Shown here piece by piece: positions 15,001 to 30,000 of a stretch of DNA of 64,000 nucleotides. This DNA comes from Hirudinaria manillensis. Its lineage: Eukaryota; Annelida; Clitellata; Hirudinida; Hirudinidae. The translations under genes and the position numbers were made by a program. Every line of letters begins with the position of its first letter. Positions within the stretch are counted from its first letter, which is position 1. The notes under the pieces were generated by a model, which ran no database searches, was not told the origin of the DNA, and saw only the letters and a program-made list of their open reading frames with translations. Location: the NCBI GenBank assembly GCA_034509925.1, contig CM067527.1:5142501-5206500 (forward strand), read 5' to 3'.

Positions 15001-18000
15001 CCGAACCTCCCGTGGCGGTCGAGGTTACAACAGAGGTGAATTGTTGATTTTGATCCCATGACGTTTTAGGACGCTAACACATTGTTTCAATGCTGCAGCC
15101 GGAAGCAAGCGGAGAAGTGGTGGAAGTCGTCACCGAGGAAGTGACCACGCCGGTCGAGGTTCCGGTAGAAGTCACGACTCCAGTCGTAAAGGTAACTCCA
15201 GTGGTGACCAAAGAAGAAGAAGAAGTCGAGACTACAGCTCCTGTTCCGGAAGTAACAACTGTTGTCGAGGTGAATCTCAATATATGCGAGTATCTTTCGA
15301 ATCATGCTTAATCTATAATTGTTCCGTCAGGTCTCGACTGCCGAAGCTACGACGGAAGCGGCTGAAGTGACGACTACACCGGTCGAGGAAGTTGTCGTAA
15401 CCGAACCTCCCGTGGCGGTCGAGGTTACAACAGAGGTGAATTGTTGATTTTGATCCCATGACGTTTTAGGACGCTAACACATTGTTTCAATGCTGCAGCC
15501 GGAAGCAAGCGGAGAAGTGGTGGAAGTCGTCACCGAGGAAGTGACCACGCCGGTCGAGGTTCCGGTAGAAGTCACGACTCCAGTCGTAAAGGTAACTCCA
15601 GTGGTGACCAAAGAAGAAGAAGAAGTCGAGACTACAGCTCCTGTTCCGGAAGTAACAACTGTTGTCGAGGTGAATCTCAATATATGCGAGTATCTTTCGA
15701 ATCATGCTTAATCTATAATTGTTCCGTCAGGTCTCGACTGCCGAAGCTACGACGGAAGCGGCTGAAGTGACGACTACACCGGTCGAGGAAGTTGTCGTAA
15801 CCGAACCTCCCGTGGCGGTCGAGGTTACAACAGAGGTGAATTGTTGATTTTGATCCCATGACGTTTTAGGACGCTAACACATTGTTTCAATGCTGCAGCC
15901 GGAAGCAAGCGGAGAAGTGGTGGAAGTCGTCACCGAGGAAGTGACCACGCCGGTGGTCGAGGTTCCGGTAGAAGTCACGACTCCAGTCGTAAAGGTAACT
16001 CCAGTGGTGACCAAAGAAGAAGAAGAAGTCGAGACTACAGCTCCTGTTCCGGAAGTAACAACTGTTGTCGAGGTGAATCTCAATATATGCGAGTATCTTT
16101 CGAATCATGCTTAATTCTATAATTGTTCCGTCAGGTCTCGACTGCCGAAGCTACGACGGAAGCGGCTGAAGTGACGACTACACCGGTCGAGGAAGTTGTC
16201 GTAACCGAACCTCCCGTGGCGGTCGAGGTTACAACAGAGGTGAATTGTTGATTTTGATCCCATGACGTTTTAGGACGCTAACACATTGTTTCAATGCTGC
16301 AGCCGGAAGCAAGCGGAGAAGTGGTGGAAGTCGTCACCGAGGAAGTGACCACGCCGGTCGAGGTTCCGGTAGAAGTCACGACTCCAGTCGTAAAGGTAAC
16401 TCCAGTGGTGACCAAAGAAGAAGAAGAAGTCGAGACTACAGCTCCTGTTCCGGAAGTAACAACAGTTGTCGAGGTGAATCTCAATATATGCGAGTATCTT
16501 TCGAATCATGCTTAATCTATAATTGTTCCGTCAGGTCTCGACTGCCGAAGCTACGACGGAAGCGGCTGAAGTGACGACTACACCGGTCGAGGAAGTTGTC
16601 GTAACCGAACCTCCCGTGGCGGTCGAGGTTACAACAGAGGTGAATTGTTGATTTTGATCCCATGACGTTTTAGGACGCTAACACATTGTTTCAATGCTGC
16701 AGCCGGAAGCAAGCGGAGAAGTGGTGGAAGTCGTCACCGAGGAAGTGACCACGCCGGTCGAGGTTCCGGTAGAAGTCACGACTCCAGTCGTAAAGGTAAC
16801 TCCAGTGGTGACCAAAGAAGAAGAAGTCGAGACTACAGCTCCTGTTCCGGAAGTAACAACTGTTGTCGAGGTGAATCTCAATATATGCGAGTATCTTTCG
16901 AATCATGCTTAATTCATAATTGTTCCGTCAGGTCTCGACTGCCGAAGCTACGACGGAAGCGGCTGAAGTGACGACTACACCGGTCGAGGAAGTTGTCGTA
17001 ACCGAACCTCCCGTGGCGGTCGAGGTTACAACAGAGGTGAATTGTTGATTTTGATCCCATGACGTTTTAGGACGCTAACACATTGTTTCAATGCTGCAGC
17101 CGGAAGCAAGCGGAGAAGTGGTGGAAGTCGTCACCGAGGAAGTGACCACGCCGGTGGTCGAGGTTCCGGTAGAAGTCACGACTCCAGTCGTAAAGGTAAC
17201 TCCAGTGGTGACCAAAGAAGAAGAAGAAGTCGAGACTACAGCTCCTGTTCCGGAAGTAACAACTGTTGTCGAGGTGAATCTCAATATATGCGAGTATCTT
17301 TCGAATCATGCTTAATCTATAATTGTTCCGTCAGGTCTCGACTGCCGAAGCTACGACGGAAGCGGCTGAAGTGACGACTACACCGGTCGAGGAAGTTGTC
17401 GTAACCGAACCTCCCGTGGCGGTCGAGGTTACAACAGAGGTGAATTGTTGATTTTGATCCCATGACGTTTTAGGACGCTAACACATTGTTTCAATGCTGC
17501 AGCCGGAAGCAAGCGGAGAAGTGGTGGAAGTCGTCACCGAGGAAGTGACCACGCCGGTCGAGGTTCCGGTAGAAGTCACGACTCCAGTCGTAAAGGTAAC
17601 TCCAGTGGTGACCAAAGAAGAAGAAGAAGTCGAGACTACAGCTCCTGTTCCGGAAGTAACAACAGTTGTCGAGGTGAATCTCAATATATGCGAGTATCTT
17701 TCGAATCATGCTTAATTCATAATTGTTCCGTCAGGTCTCGACTGCCGAAGCTACGACGGAAGCGGCTGAAGTGACGACTACACCGGTCGAGGAAGTTGTC
17801 GTAACCGAACCTCCCGTGGCGGTCGAGGTTACAACAGAGGTGAATTGTTGATTTTGATCCCATGACGTTTTAGGACGCTAACACATTGTTTCAATGCTGC
17901 AGCCGGAAGCAAGCGGAGAAGTGGTGGAAGTCGTCACCGAGGAAGTGACCACGCCGGTGGTCGAGGTTCCGGTAGAAGTCACGACTCCAGTCGTAAAGGT

Positions 18001-21000
18001 AACTCCAGTGGTGACCAAAGAAGAAGAAGAAGTCGAGACTACAGCTCCTGTTCCGGAAGTAACAACTGTTGTCGAGGTGAATCTCAATATATGCGAGTAT
18101 CTTTCGAATCATGCTTAATTCATAATTGTTCCGTCAGGTCTCGACTGCCGAAGCTACGACGGAAGCGGCTGAAGTGACGACTACACCGGTCGAGGAAGTT
18201 GTCGTAACCGAACCTCCCGTGGCGGTCGAGGTTACAACAGAGGTGAATTGTTGATTTTGATCCCATGACGTTTTAGGACGCTAACACATTGTTTCAATGC
18301 TGCAGCCGGAAGCAAGCGGAGAAGTGGTGGAAGTCGTCACCGAGGAAGTGACCACGCCGGTCGAGGTTCCGGTAGAAGTCACGACTCCAGTCGTAAAGGT
18401 AACTCCAGTGGTGACCAAAGAAGAAGAAGAAGTCGAGACTACAGCTCCTGTTCCGGAAGTAACAACTGTTGTCGAGGTGAATCTCAATATATGCGAGTAT
18501 CTTTCGAATCATGCTTAATCTATAATTGTTCCGTCAGGTCTCGACTGCCGAAGCTACGACGGAAGCGGCTGAAGTGACGACTACACCGGTCGAGGAAGTT
18601 GTCGTAACCGAACCTCCCGTGGCGGTCGAGGTTACAACAGAGGTGAATTGTTGATTTTGATCCCATGACGTTTTAGGACGCTAACACATTGTTTCAATGC
18701 TGCAGCCGGAAGCAAGCGGAGAAGTGGTGGAAGTCGTCACCGAGGAAGTGACCACGCCGGGTGTCGAGGTTCCGGTAGAAGTCACGACTCCAGTCGTAAA
18801 GGTAACTCCAGTGGTGACCAAAGAAGAAGAAGAAGTCGAGACTACAGCTCCTGTTCCGGAAGTAACAACTGTTGTCGAGGTGAATCTCAATATATGCGAG
18901 TATCTTTCGAATCATGCTTAATCTATAATTGTTCCGTCAGGTCTCGACTGCCGAAGCTACGACGGAAGCGGCTGAAGTGACGACTACACCGGTCGAGGAA
19001 GTTGTCGTAACCGAACCTCCCGTGGCGGTCGAGGTTACAACAGAGGTGAATTGTTGATTTTGATCCCATGACGTTTTAGGACGCTAACACATTGTTTCAA
19101 TGCTGCAGCCGGAAGCAAGCGGAGAAGTGGTGGAAGTCGTCACCGAGGAAGTGACCACGCCGGTGGTCGAGGTTCCGGTAGAAGTCACGACTCCAGTCGT
19201 AAAGGTAACTCCAGTGGTGACCAAAGAAGAAGAAGAAGTCGAGACTACAGCTCCTGTTCCGGAAGTAACAACTGTTGTCGAGGTGAATCTCAATATATGC
19301 GAGTATCTTTCGAATCATGCTTAATCTATAATTGTTCCGTCAGGTCTCGACTGCCGAAGCTACGACGGAAGCGGCTGAAGTGACGACTACACCGGTCGAG
19401 GAAGTTGTCGTAACCGAACCTCCCGTGGCGGTCGAGGTTACAACAGAGGTGAATTGTTGATTTTGATCCCATGACGTTTTAGGACGCTAACACATTGTTT
19501 CAATGCTGCAGCCGGAAGCAAGCGGAGAAGTGGTGGAAGTCGTCACCGAGGAAGTGACCACGCCGGTCGAGGTTCCGGTAGAAGTCACGACTCCAGTCGT
19601 AAAGGTAACTCCAGTGGTGACCAAAGAAGAAGAAGAAGTCGAGACTACAGCTCCTGTTCCGGAAGTAACAACTGTTGTCGAGGTGAATCTCAATATATGC
19701 GAGTATCTTTCGAATCATGCTTAATCTATAATTGTTCCGTCAGGTCTCGACTGCCGAAGCTACGACGGAAGCGGCTGAAGTGACGACTACACCGGTCGAG
19801 GAAGTTGTCGTAACCGAACCTCCCGTGGCGGTCGAGGTTACAACAGAGGTGAATTGTTGATTTTGATCCCATGACGTTTTAGGACGCTAACACATTGTTT
19901 CAATGCTGCAGCCGGAAGCAAGCGGAGAAGTGGTGGAAGTCGTCACCGAGGAAGTGACCACGCCGGTGGTCGAGGTTCCGGTAGAAGTCACGACTCCAGT
20001 CGTAAAGGTAACTCCAGTGGTGACCAAAGAAGAAGAAGTCGAGACTACAGCTCCTGTTCCGGAAGTAACAACTGTTGTCGAGGTGAATCTCAATATATGC
20101 GAGTATCTTTCGAATCATGCTTAATCTATAATTGTTCCGTCAGGTCTCGACTGCCGAAGCTACGACGGAAGCGGCTGAAGTGACGACTACACCGGTCGAG
20201 GAAGTTGTCGTAACCGAACCTCCCGTGGCGGTCGAGGTTACAACAGAGGTGAATTGTTGATTTTGATCCCATGACGTTTTAGGACGCTAACACATTGTTT
20301 CAATGCTGCAGCCGGAAGCAAGCGGAGAAGTGGTGGAAGTCGTCACCGAGGAAGTGACCACGCCGGTCGAGGTTCCGGTAGAAGTCACGACTCCAGTCGT
20401 AAAGGTAACTCCAGTGGTGACCAAAGAAGAAGAAGAAGTCGAGACTACAGCTCCTGTTCCGGAAGTAACAACTGTTGTCGAGGTGAATCTCAATATATGC
20501 GAGTATCTTTCGAATCATGCTTAATCTATAATTGTTCCGTCAGGTCTCGACTGCCGAAGCTACGACGGAAGCGGCTGAAGTGACGACTACACCGGTCGAG
20601 GAAGTTGTCGTAACCGAACCTCCCGTGGCGGTCGAGGTTACAACAGAGGTGAATTGTTGATTTTGATCCCATGACGTTTTAGGACGCTAACACATTGTTT
20701 CAATGCTGCAGCCGGAAGCAAGCGGAGAAGTGGTGGAAGTCGTCACCGAGGAAGTGACCACGCCGGTCGAGGTTCCGGTAGAAGTCACGACTCCAGTCGT
20801 AAAGGTAACTCCAGTGGTGACCAAAGAAGAAGAAGAAGTCGAGACTACAGCTCCTGTTCCGGAAGTAACAACAGTTGTCGAGGTGAATCTCAATATATGC
20901 GAGTATCTTTCGAATCATGCTTAATCTATAATTGTTCCGTCAGGTCTCGACTGCCGAAGCTACGACGGAAGCGGCTGAAGTGACGACTACACCGGTCGAG

Positions 21001-24000
21001 GAAGTTGTCGTAACCGAACCTCCCGTGGCGGTCGAGGTTACAACAGAGGTGAATTGTTGATTTTGATCCCATGACGTTTTAGGACGCTAACACATTGTTT
21101 CAATGCTGCAGCCGGAAGCAAGCGGAGAAGTGGTGGAAGTCGTCACCGAGGAAGTGACCACGCCGGTCGAGGTTCCGGTAGAAGTCACGACTCCAGTCGT
21201 AAAGGTAACTCCAGTGGTGACCAAAGAAGAAGAAGTCGAGACTACAGCTCCTGTTCCGGAAGTAACAACTGTTGTCGAGGTGAATCTCAATATATGCGAG
21301 TATCTTTCGAATCATGCTTAATCTATAATTGTTCCGTCAGGTCTCGACTGCCGAAGCTACGACGGAAGCGGCTGAAGTGACGACTACACCGGTCGAGGAA
21401 GTTGTCGTAACCGAACCTCCCGTGGCGGTCGAGGTTACAACAGAGGTGAATTGTTGATTTTGATCCCATGACGTTTTAGGACGCTAACACATTGTTTCAA
21501 TGCTGCAGCCGGAAGCAAGCGGAGAAGTGGTGGAAGTCGTCACCGAGGAAGTGACCACGCCGGTCGAGGTTCCGGTAGAAGTCACGACTCCAGTCGTAAA
21601 GGTAACTCCAGTGGTGACCAAAGAAGAAGAAGAAGTCGAGACTACAGCTCCTGTTCCGGAAGTAACAACTGTTGTCGAGGTGAATCTCAATATATGCGAG
21701 TATCTTTCGAATCATGCTTAATCTATAATTGTTCCGTCAGGTCTCGACTGCCGAAGCTACGACGGAAGCGGCTGAAGTGACGACTACACCGGTCGAGGAA
21801 GTTGTCGTAACCGAACCTCCCGTGGCGGTCGAGGTTACAACAGAGGTGAATTGTTGATTTTGATCCCATGACGTTTTAGGACGCTAACACATTGTTTCAA
21901 TGCTGCAGCCGGAAGCAAGCGGAGAAGTGGTGGAAGTCGTCACCGAGGAAGTGACCACGCCGGTCGAGGTTCCGGTAGAAGTCACGACTCCAGTCGTAAA
22001 GGTAACTCCAGTGGTGACCAAAGAAGAAGAAGAAGTCGAGACTACAGCTCCTGTTCCGGAAGTAACAACAGTTGTCGAGGTGAATCTCAATATATGCGAG
22101 TATCTTTCGAATCATGCTTAATCTATAATTGTTCCGTCAGGTCTCGACTGCCGAAGCTACGACGGAAGCGGCTGAAGTGACGACTACACCGGTCGAGGAA
22201 GTTGTCGTAACCGAACCTCCCGTGGCGGTCGAGGTTACAACAGAGGTGAATTGTTGATTTTGATCCCATGACGTTTTAGGACGCTAACACATTGTTTCAA
22301 TGCTGCAGCCGGAAGCAAGCGGAGAAGTGGTGGAAGTCGTCACCGAGGAAGTGACAACGCCGGTGGTCGAGGTTCCGGTAGAAGTCACGACTCCAGTCGT
22401 AAAGGTAACTCCAGTGGTGACCAAAGAAGAAGAAGAAGTCGAGACTACAGCTCCTGTTCCGGAAGTAACAACTGTTGTCGAGGTGAATCTCAATATATGC
22501 GAGTATCTTTCGAATCATGCTTAATCTATAATTGTTCCGTCAGGTCTCGACTGCCGAAGCTACGACGGAAGCGGCTGAAGTGACGACTACACCGGTCGAG
22601 GAAGTTGTCGTAACCGAACCTCCCGTGGCGGTCGAGGTTACAACAGAGGTGAATTGTTGATTTTGATCCCATGACGTTTTAGGACGCTAACACATTGTTT
22701 CAATGCTGCAGCCGGAAGCAAGCGGAGAAGTGGTGGAAGTCGTCACCGAGGAAGTGACCACGCCGGTCGAGGTTCCGGTAGAAGTCACGACTCCAGTCGT
22801 AAAGGTAACTCCAGTGGTGACCAAAGAAGAAGAAGAAGTCGAGACTACAGCTCCTGTTCCGGAAGTAACAACAGTTGTCGAGGTGAATCTCAATATATGC
22901 GAGTATCTTTCGAATCATGCTTAATCTATAATTGTTCCGTCAGGTCTCGACTGCCGAAGCTACGACGGAAGCGGCTGAAGTGACGACTACACCGGTCGAG
23001 GAAGTTGTCGTAACCGAACCTCCCGTGGCGGTCGAGGTTACAACAGAGGTGAATTGTTGATTTTGATCCCATGACGTTTTAGGACGCTAACACATTGTTT
23101 CAATGCTGCAGCCGGAAGCAAGCGGAGAAGTGGTGGAAGTCGTCACCGAGGAAGTGACCACGCCGGTCGAGGTTCCGGTAGAAGTCACGACTCCAGTCGT
23201 AAAGGTAACTCCAGTGGTGACCAAAGAAGAAGAAGAAGTCGAGACTACAGCTCCTGTTCCGGAAGTAACAACAGTTGTCGAGGTGAATCTCAATATATGC
23301 GAGTATCTTTCGAATCATGCTTAATCTATAATTGTTCCGTCAGGTCTCGACTGCCGAAGCTACGACGGAAGCGGCTGAAGTGACGACTACACCGGTCGAG
23401 GAAGTTGTCGTAACCGAACCTCCCGTGGCGGTCGAGGTTACAACAGAGGTGAATTGTTGATTTTGATCCCATGACGTTTTAGGACGCTAACACATTGTTT
23501 CAATGCTGCAGCCGGAAGCAAGCGGAGAAGTGGTGGAAGTCGTCACCGAGGAAGTGACAACGCCGGTGGTCGAGGTTCCGGTAGAAGTCACGACTCCAGT
23601 CGTAAAGGTAACTCCAGTGGTGACCAAAGAAGAAGAAGAAGTCGAGACTACAGCTCCTGTTCCGGAAGTAACAACTGTTGTCGAGGTGAATCTCAATATA
23701 TGCGAGTATCTTTCGAATCATGCTTAATCTATAATTGTTCCGTCAGGTCTCGACTGCCGAAGCTACGACGGAAGCGGCTGAAGTGACGACTACACCGGTC
23801 GAGGAAGTTGTCGTAACCGAACCTCCCGTGGCGGTCGAGGTTACAACAGAGGTGAATTGTTGATTTTGATCCCATGACGTTTTAGGACGCTAACACATTG
23901 TTTCAATGCTGCAGCCGGAAGCAAGCGGAGAAGTGGTGGAAGTCGTCACCGAGGAAGTGACCACGCCGGTCGAGGTTCCGGTAGAAGTCACGACTCCAGT

Positions 24001-27000
24001 CGTAAAGGTAACTCCAGTGGTGACCAAAGAAGAAGAAGAAGTCGAGACTACAGCTCCTGTTCCGGAAGTAACAACAGTTGTCGAGGTGAATCTCAATATA
24101 TGCGAGTATCTTTCGAATCATGCTTAATCTATAATTGTTCCGTCAGGTCTCGACTGCCGAAGCTACGACGGAAGCGGCTGAAGTGACGACTACACCGGTC
24201 GAGGAAGTTGTCGTAACCGAACCTCCCGTGGCGGTCGAGGTTACAACAGAGGTGAATTGTTGATTTTGATCCCATGACGTTTTAGGACGCTAACACATTG
24301 TTTCAATGCTGCAGCCGGAAGCAAGCGGAGAAGTGGTGGAAGTCGTCACCGAGGAAGTGACCACGCCGGTGGTCGAGGTTCCGGTAGAAGTCACGACTCC
24401 AGTCGTAAAGGTAACTCCAGTGGTGACCAAAGAAGAAGAAGAAGTCGAGACTACAGCTCCTGTTCCGGAAGTAACAACTGTTGTCGAGGTGAATCTCAAT
24501 ATATGCGAGTATCTTTCGAATCATGCTTAATCTATAATTGTTCCGTCAGGTCTCGACTGCCGAAGCTACGACGGAAGCGGCTGAAGTGACGACTACACCG
24601 GTCGAGGAAGTTGTCGTAACCGAACCTCCCGTGGCGGTCGAGGTTACAACAGAGGTGAATTGTTGATTTTGATCCCATGACGTTTTAGGACGCTAACACA
24701 TTGTTTCAATGCTGCAGCCGGAAGCAAGCGGAGAAGTGGTGGAAGTCGTCACCGAGGAAGTGACCACGCCGGTCGAGGTTCCGGTAGAAGTCACGACTCC
24801 AGTCGTAAAGGTAACTCCAGTGGTGACCAAAGAAGAAGAAGTCGAGACTACAGCTCCTGTTCCGGAAGTAACAACTGTTGTCGAGGTGAATCTCAATATA
24901 TGCGAGTATCTTTCGAATCATGCTTAATCTATAATTGTTCCGTCAGGTCTCGACTGCCGAAGCTACGACGGAAGCGGCTGAAGTGACGACTACACCGGTC
25001 GAGGAAGTTGTCGTAACCGAACCTCCCGTGGCGGTCGAGGTTACAACAGAGGTGAATTGTTGATTTTGATCCCATGACGTTTTAGGACGCTAACACATTG
25101 TTTCAATGCTGCAGCCGGAAGCAAGCGGAGAAGTGGTGGAAGTCGTCACCGAGGAAGTGACCACGCCGGTCGAGGTTCCGGTAGAAGTCACGACTCCAGT
25201 CGTAAAGGTAACTCCAGTGGTGACCAAAGAAGAAGAAGAAGTCGAGACTACAGCTCCTGTTCCGGAAGTAACAACTGTTGTCGAGGTGAATCTCAATATA
25301 TGCGAGTATCTTTCGAATCATGCTTAATCTATAATTGTTCCGTCAGGTCTCGACTGCCGAAGCTACGACGGAAGCGGCTGAAGTGACGACTACACCGGTC
25401 GAGGAAGTTGTCGTAACCGAACCTCCCGTGGCGGTCGAGGTTACAACAGAGGTGAATTGTTGATTTTGATCCCATGACGTTTTAGGACGCTAACACATTG
25501 TTTCAATGCTGCAGCCGGAAGCAAGCGGAGAAGTGGTGGAAGTCGTCACCGAGGAAGTGACCACGCCGGTGGTCGAGGTTCCGGTAGAAGTCACGACTCC
25601 AGTCGTAAAGGTAACTCCAGTGGTGACCAAAGAAGAAGAAGAAGTCGAGACTACAGCTCCTGTTCCGGAAGTAACAACTGTTGTCGAGGTGAATCTCAAT
25701 ATATGCGAGTATCTTTCGAATCATGCTTAATCTATAATTGTTCCGTCAGGTCTCGACTGCCGAAGCTACGACGGAAGCGGCTGAAGTGACGACTACACCG
25801 GTCGAGGAAGTTGTCGTAACCGAACCTCCCGTGGCGGTCGAGGTTACAACAGAGGTGAATTGTTGATTTTGATCCCATGACGTTTTAGGACGCTAACACA
25901 TTGTTTCAATGCTGCAGCCGGAAGCAAGCGGAGAAGTGGTGGAAGTCGTCACCGAGGAAGTGACCACGCCGGTCGAGGTTCCGGTAGAAGTCACGACTCC
26001 AGTCGTAAAGGTAACTCCAGTGGTGACCAAAGAAGAAGAAGTCGAGACTACAGCTCCTGTTCCGGAAGTAACAACTGTTGTCGAGGTGAATCTCAATATA
26101 TGCGAGTATCTTTCGAATCATGCTTAATCTATAATTGTTCCGTCAGGTCTCGACTGCCGAAGCTACGACGGAAGCGGCTGAAGTGACGACTACACCGGTC
26201 GAGGAAGTTGTCGTAACCGAACCTCCCGTGGCGGTCGAGGTTACAACAGAGGTGAATTGTTGATTTTGATCCCATGACGTTTTAGGACGCTAACACATTG
26301 TTTCAATGCTGCAGCCGGAAGCAAGCGGAGAAGTGGTGGAAGTCGTCACCGAGGAAGTGACCACGCCGGTCGAGGTTCCGGTAGAAGTCACGACTCCAGT
26401 CGTAAAGGTAACTCCAGTGGTGACCAAAGAAGAAGAAGAAGTCGAGACTACAGCTCCTGTTCCGGAAGTAACAACAGTTGTCGAGGTGAATCTCAATATA
26501 TGCGAGTATCTTTCGAATCATGCTTAATCTATAATTGTTCCGTCAGGTCTCGACTGCCGAAGCTACGACGGAAGCGGCTGAAGTGACGACTACACCGGTC
26601 GAGGAAGTTGTCGTAACCGAACCTCCCGTGGCGGTCGAGGTTACAACAGAGGTGAATTGTTGATTTTGATCCCATGACGTTTTAGGACGCTAACACATTG
26701 TTTCAATGCTGCAGCCGGAAGCAAGCGGAGAAGTGGTGGAAGTCGTCACCGAGGAAGTGACCACGCCGGTGGTCGAGGTTCCGGTAGAAGTCACGACTCC
26801 AGTCGTAAAGGTAACTCCAGTGGTGACCAAAGAAGAAGAAGTCGAGACTACAGCTCCTGTTCCGGAAGTAACAACAGTTGTCGAGGTGAATCTCAATATA
26901 TGCGAGTATCTTTCGAATCATGCTTAATCTATAATTGTTCCGTCAGGTCTCGACTGCCGAAGCTACGACGGAAGCGGCTGAAGTGACGACTACACCGGTC

Positions 27001-30000
27001 GAGGAAGTTGTCGTAACCGAACCTCCCGTGGCGGTCGAGGTTACAACAGAGGTGAATTGTTGATTTTGATCCCATGACGTTTTAGGACGCTAACACATTG
27101 TTTCAATGCTGCAGCCGGAAGCAAGCGGAGAAGTGGTGGAAGTCGTCACCGAGGAAGTGACAACGCCGGTCGAGGTTCCGGTAGAAGTCACGACTCCAGT
27201 CGTAAAGGTAACTCCAGTGGTGACCAAAGAAGAAGAAGAAGTCGAGACTACAGCTCCTGTTCCGGAAGTAACAACTGTTGTCGAGGTGAATCTCAATATA
27301 TGCGAGTATCTTTCGAATCATGCTTAATCTATAATTGTTCCGTCAGGTCTCGACTGCCGAAGCTACGACGGAAGCGGCTGAAGTGACGACTACACCGGTC
27401 GAGGAAGTTGTCGTAACCGAACCTCCCGTGGCGGTCGAGGTTACAACAGAGGTGAATTGTTGATTTTGATCCCATGACGTTTTAGGACGCTAACACATTG
27501 TTTCAATGCTGCAGCCGGAAGCAAGCGGAGAAGTGGTGGAAGTCGTCACCGAGGAAGTGACCACGCCGGTCGAGGTTCCGGTAGAAGTCACGACTCCAGT
27601 CGTAAAGGTAACTCCAGTGGTGACCAAAGAAGAAGAAGAAGTCGAGACTACAGCTCCTGTTCCGGAAGTAACAACTGTTGTCGAGGTGAATCTCAATATA
27701 TGCGAGTATCTTTCGAATCATGCTTAATCTATAATTGTTCCGTCAGGTCTCGACTGCCGAAGCTACGACGGAAGCGGCTGAAGTGACGACTACACCGGTC
27801 GAGGAAGTTGTCGTAACCGAACCTCCCGTGGCGGTCGAGGTTACAACAGAGGTGAATTGTTGATTTTGATCCCATGACGTTTTAGGACGCTAACACATTG
27901 TTTCAATGCTGCAGCCGGAAGCAAGCGGAGAAGTGGTGGAAGTCGTCACCGAGGAAGTGACCACGCCGGTCGAGGTTCCGGTAGAAGTCACGACTCCAGT
28001 CGTAAAGGTAACTCCAGTGGTGACCAAAGAAGAAGAAGAAGTCGAGACTACAGCTCCTGTTCCGGAAGTAACAACTGTTGTCGAGGTGAATCTCAATATA
28101 TGCGAGTATCTTTCGAATCATGCTTAATCTATAATTGTTCCGTCAGGTCTCGACTGCCGAAGCTACGACGGAAGCGGCTGAAGTGACGACTACACCGGTC
28201 GAGGAAGTTGTCGTAACCGAACCTCCCGTGGCGGTCGAGGTTACAACAGAGGTGAATTGTTGATTTTGATCCCATGACGTTTTAGGACGCTAACACATTG
28301 TTTCAATGCTGCAGCCGGAAGCAAGCGGAGAAGTGGTGGAAGTCGTCACCGAGGAAGTGACCACGCCGGTGGTCGAGGTTCCGGTAGAAGTCACGACTCC
28401 AGTCGTAAAGGTAACTCCAGTGGTGACCAAAGAAGAAGAAGAAGTCGAGACTACAGCTCCTGTTCCGGAAGTAACAACTGTTGTCGAGGTGAATCTCAAT
28501 ATATGCGAGTATCTTTCGAATCATGCTTAATCTATAATTGTTCCGTCAGGTCTCGACTGCCGAAGCTACGACGGAAGCGGCTGAAGTGACGACTACACCG
28601 GTCGAGGAAGTTGTCGTAACCGAACCTCCCGTGGCGGTCGAGGTTACAACAGAGGTGAATTGTTGATTTTGATCCCATGACGTTTTAGGACGCTAACACA
28701 TTGTTTCAATGCTGCAGCCGGAAGCAAGCGGAGAAGTGGTGGAAGTCGTCACCGAGGAAGTGACCACGCCGGTCGAGGTTCCGGTAGAAGTCACGACTCC
28801 AGTCGTAAAGGTAACTCCAGTGGTGACCAAAGAAGAAGAAGTCGAGACTACAGCTCCTGTTCCGGAAGTAACAACTGTTGTCGAGGTGAATCTCAATATA
28901 TGCGAGTATCTTTCGAATCATGCTTAATCTATAATTGTTCCGTCAGGTCTCGACTGCCGAAGCTACGACGGAAGCGGCTGAAGTGACGACTACACCGGTC
29001 GAGGAAGTTGTCGTAACCGAACCTCCCGTGGCGGTCGAGGTTACAACAGAGGTGAATTGTTGATTTTGATCCCATGACGTTTTAGGACGCTAACACATTG
29101 TTTCAATGCTGCAGCCGGAAGCAAGCGGAGAAGTGGTGGAAGTCGTCACCGAGGAAGTGACCACGCCGGTGGTCGAGGTTCCGGTAGAAGTCACGACTCC
29201 AGTCGTAAAGGTAACTCCAGTGGTGACCAAAGAAGAAGAAGAAGTCGAGACTACAGCTCCTGTTCCGGAAGTAACAACTGTTGTCGAGGTGAATCTCAAT
29301 ATATGCGAGTATCTTTCGAATCATGCTTAATCTATAATTGTTCCGTCAGGTCTCGACTGCCGAAGCTACGACGGAAGCGGCTGAAGTGACGACTACACCG
29401 GTCGAGGAAGTTGTCGTAACCGAACCTCCCGTGGCGGTCGAGGTTACAACAGAGGTGAATTGTTGATTTTGATCCCATGACGTTTTAGGACGCTAACACA
29501 TTGTTTCAATGCTGCAGCCGGAAGCAAGCGGAGAAGTGGTGGAAGTCGTCACCGAGGAAGTGACCACGCCGGTCGAGGTTCCGGTAGAAGTCACGACTCC
29601 AGTCGTAAAGGTAACTCCAGTGGTGACCAAAGAAGAAGAAGAAGTCGAGACTACAGCTCCTGTTCCGGAAGTAACAACTGTTGTCGAGGTGAATCTCAAT
29701 ATATGCGAGTATCTTTCGAATCATGCTTAATCTATAATTGTTCCGTCAGGTCTCGACTGCCGAAGCTACGACGGAAGCGGCTGAAGTGACGACTACACCG
29801 GTCGAGGAAGTTGTCGTAACCGAACCTCCCGTGGCGGTCGAGGTTACAACAGAGGTGAATTGTTGATTTTGATCCCATGACGTTTTAGGACGCTAACACA
29901 TTGTTTCAATGCTGCAGCCGGAAGCAAGCGGAGAAGTGGTGGAAGTCGTCACCGAGGAAGTGACCACGCCGGTGGTCGAGGTTCCGGTAGAAGTCACGAC

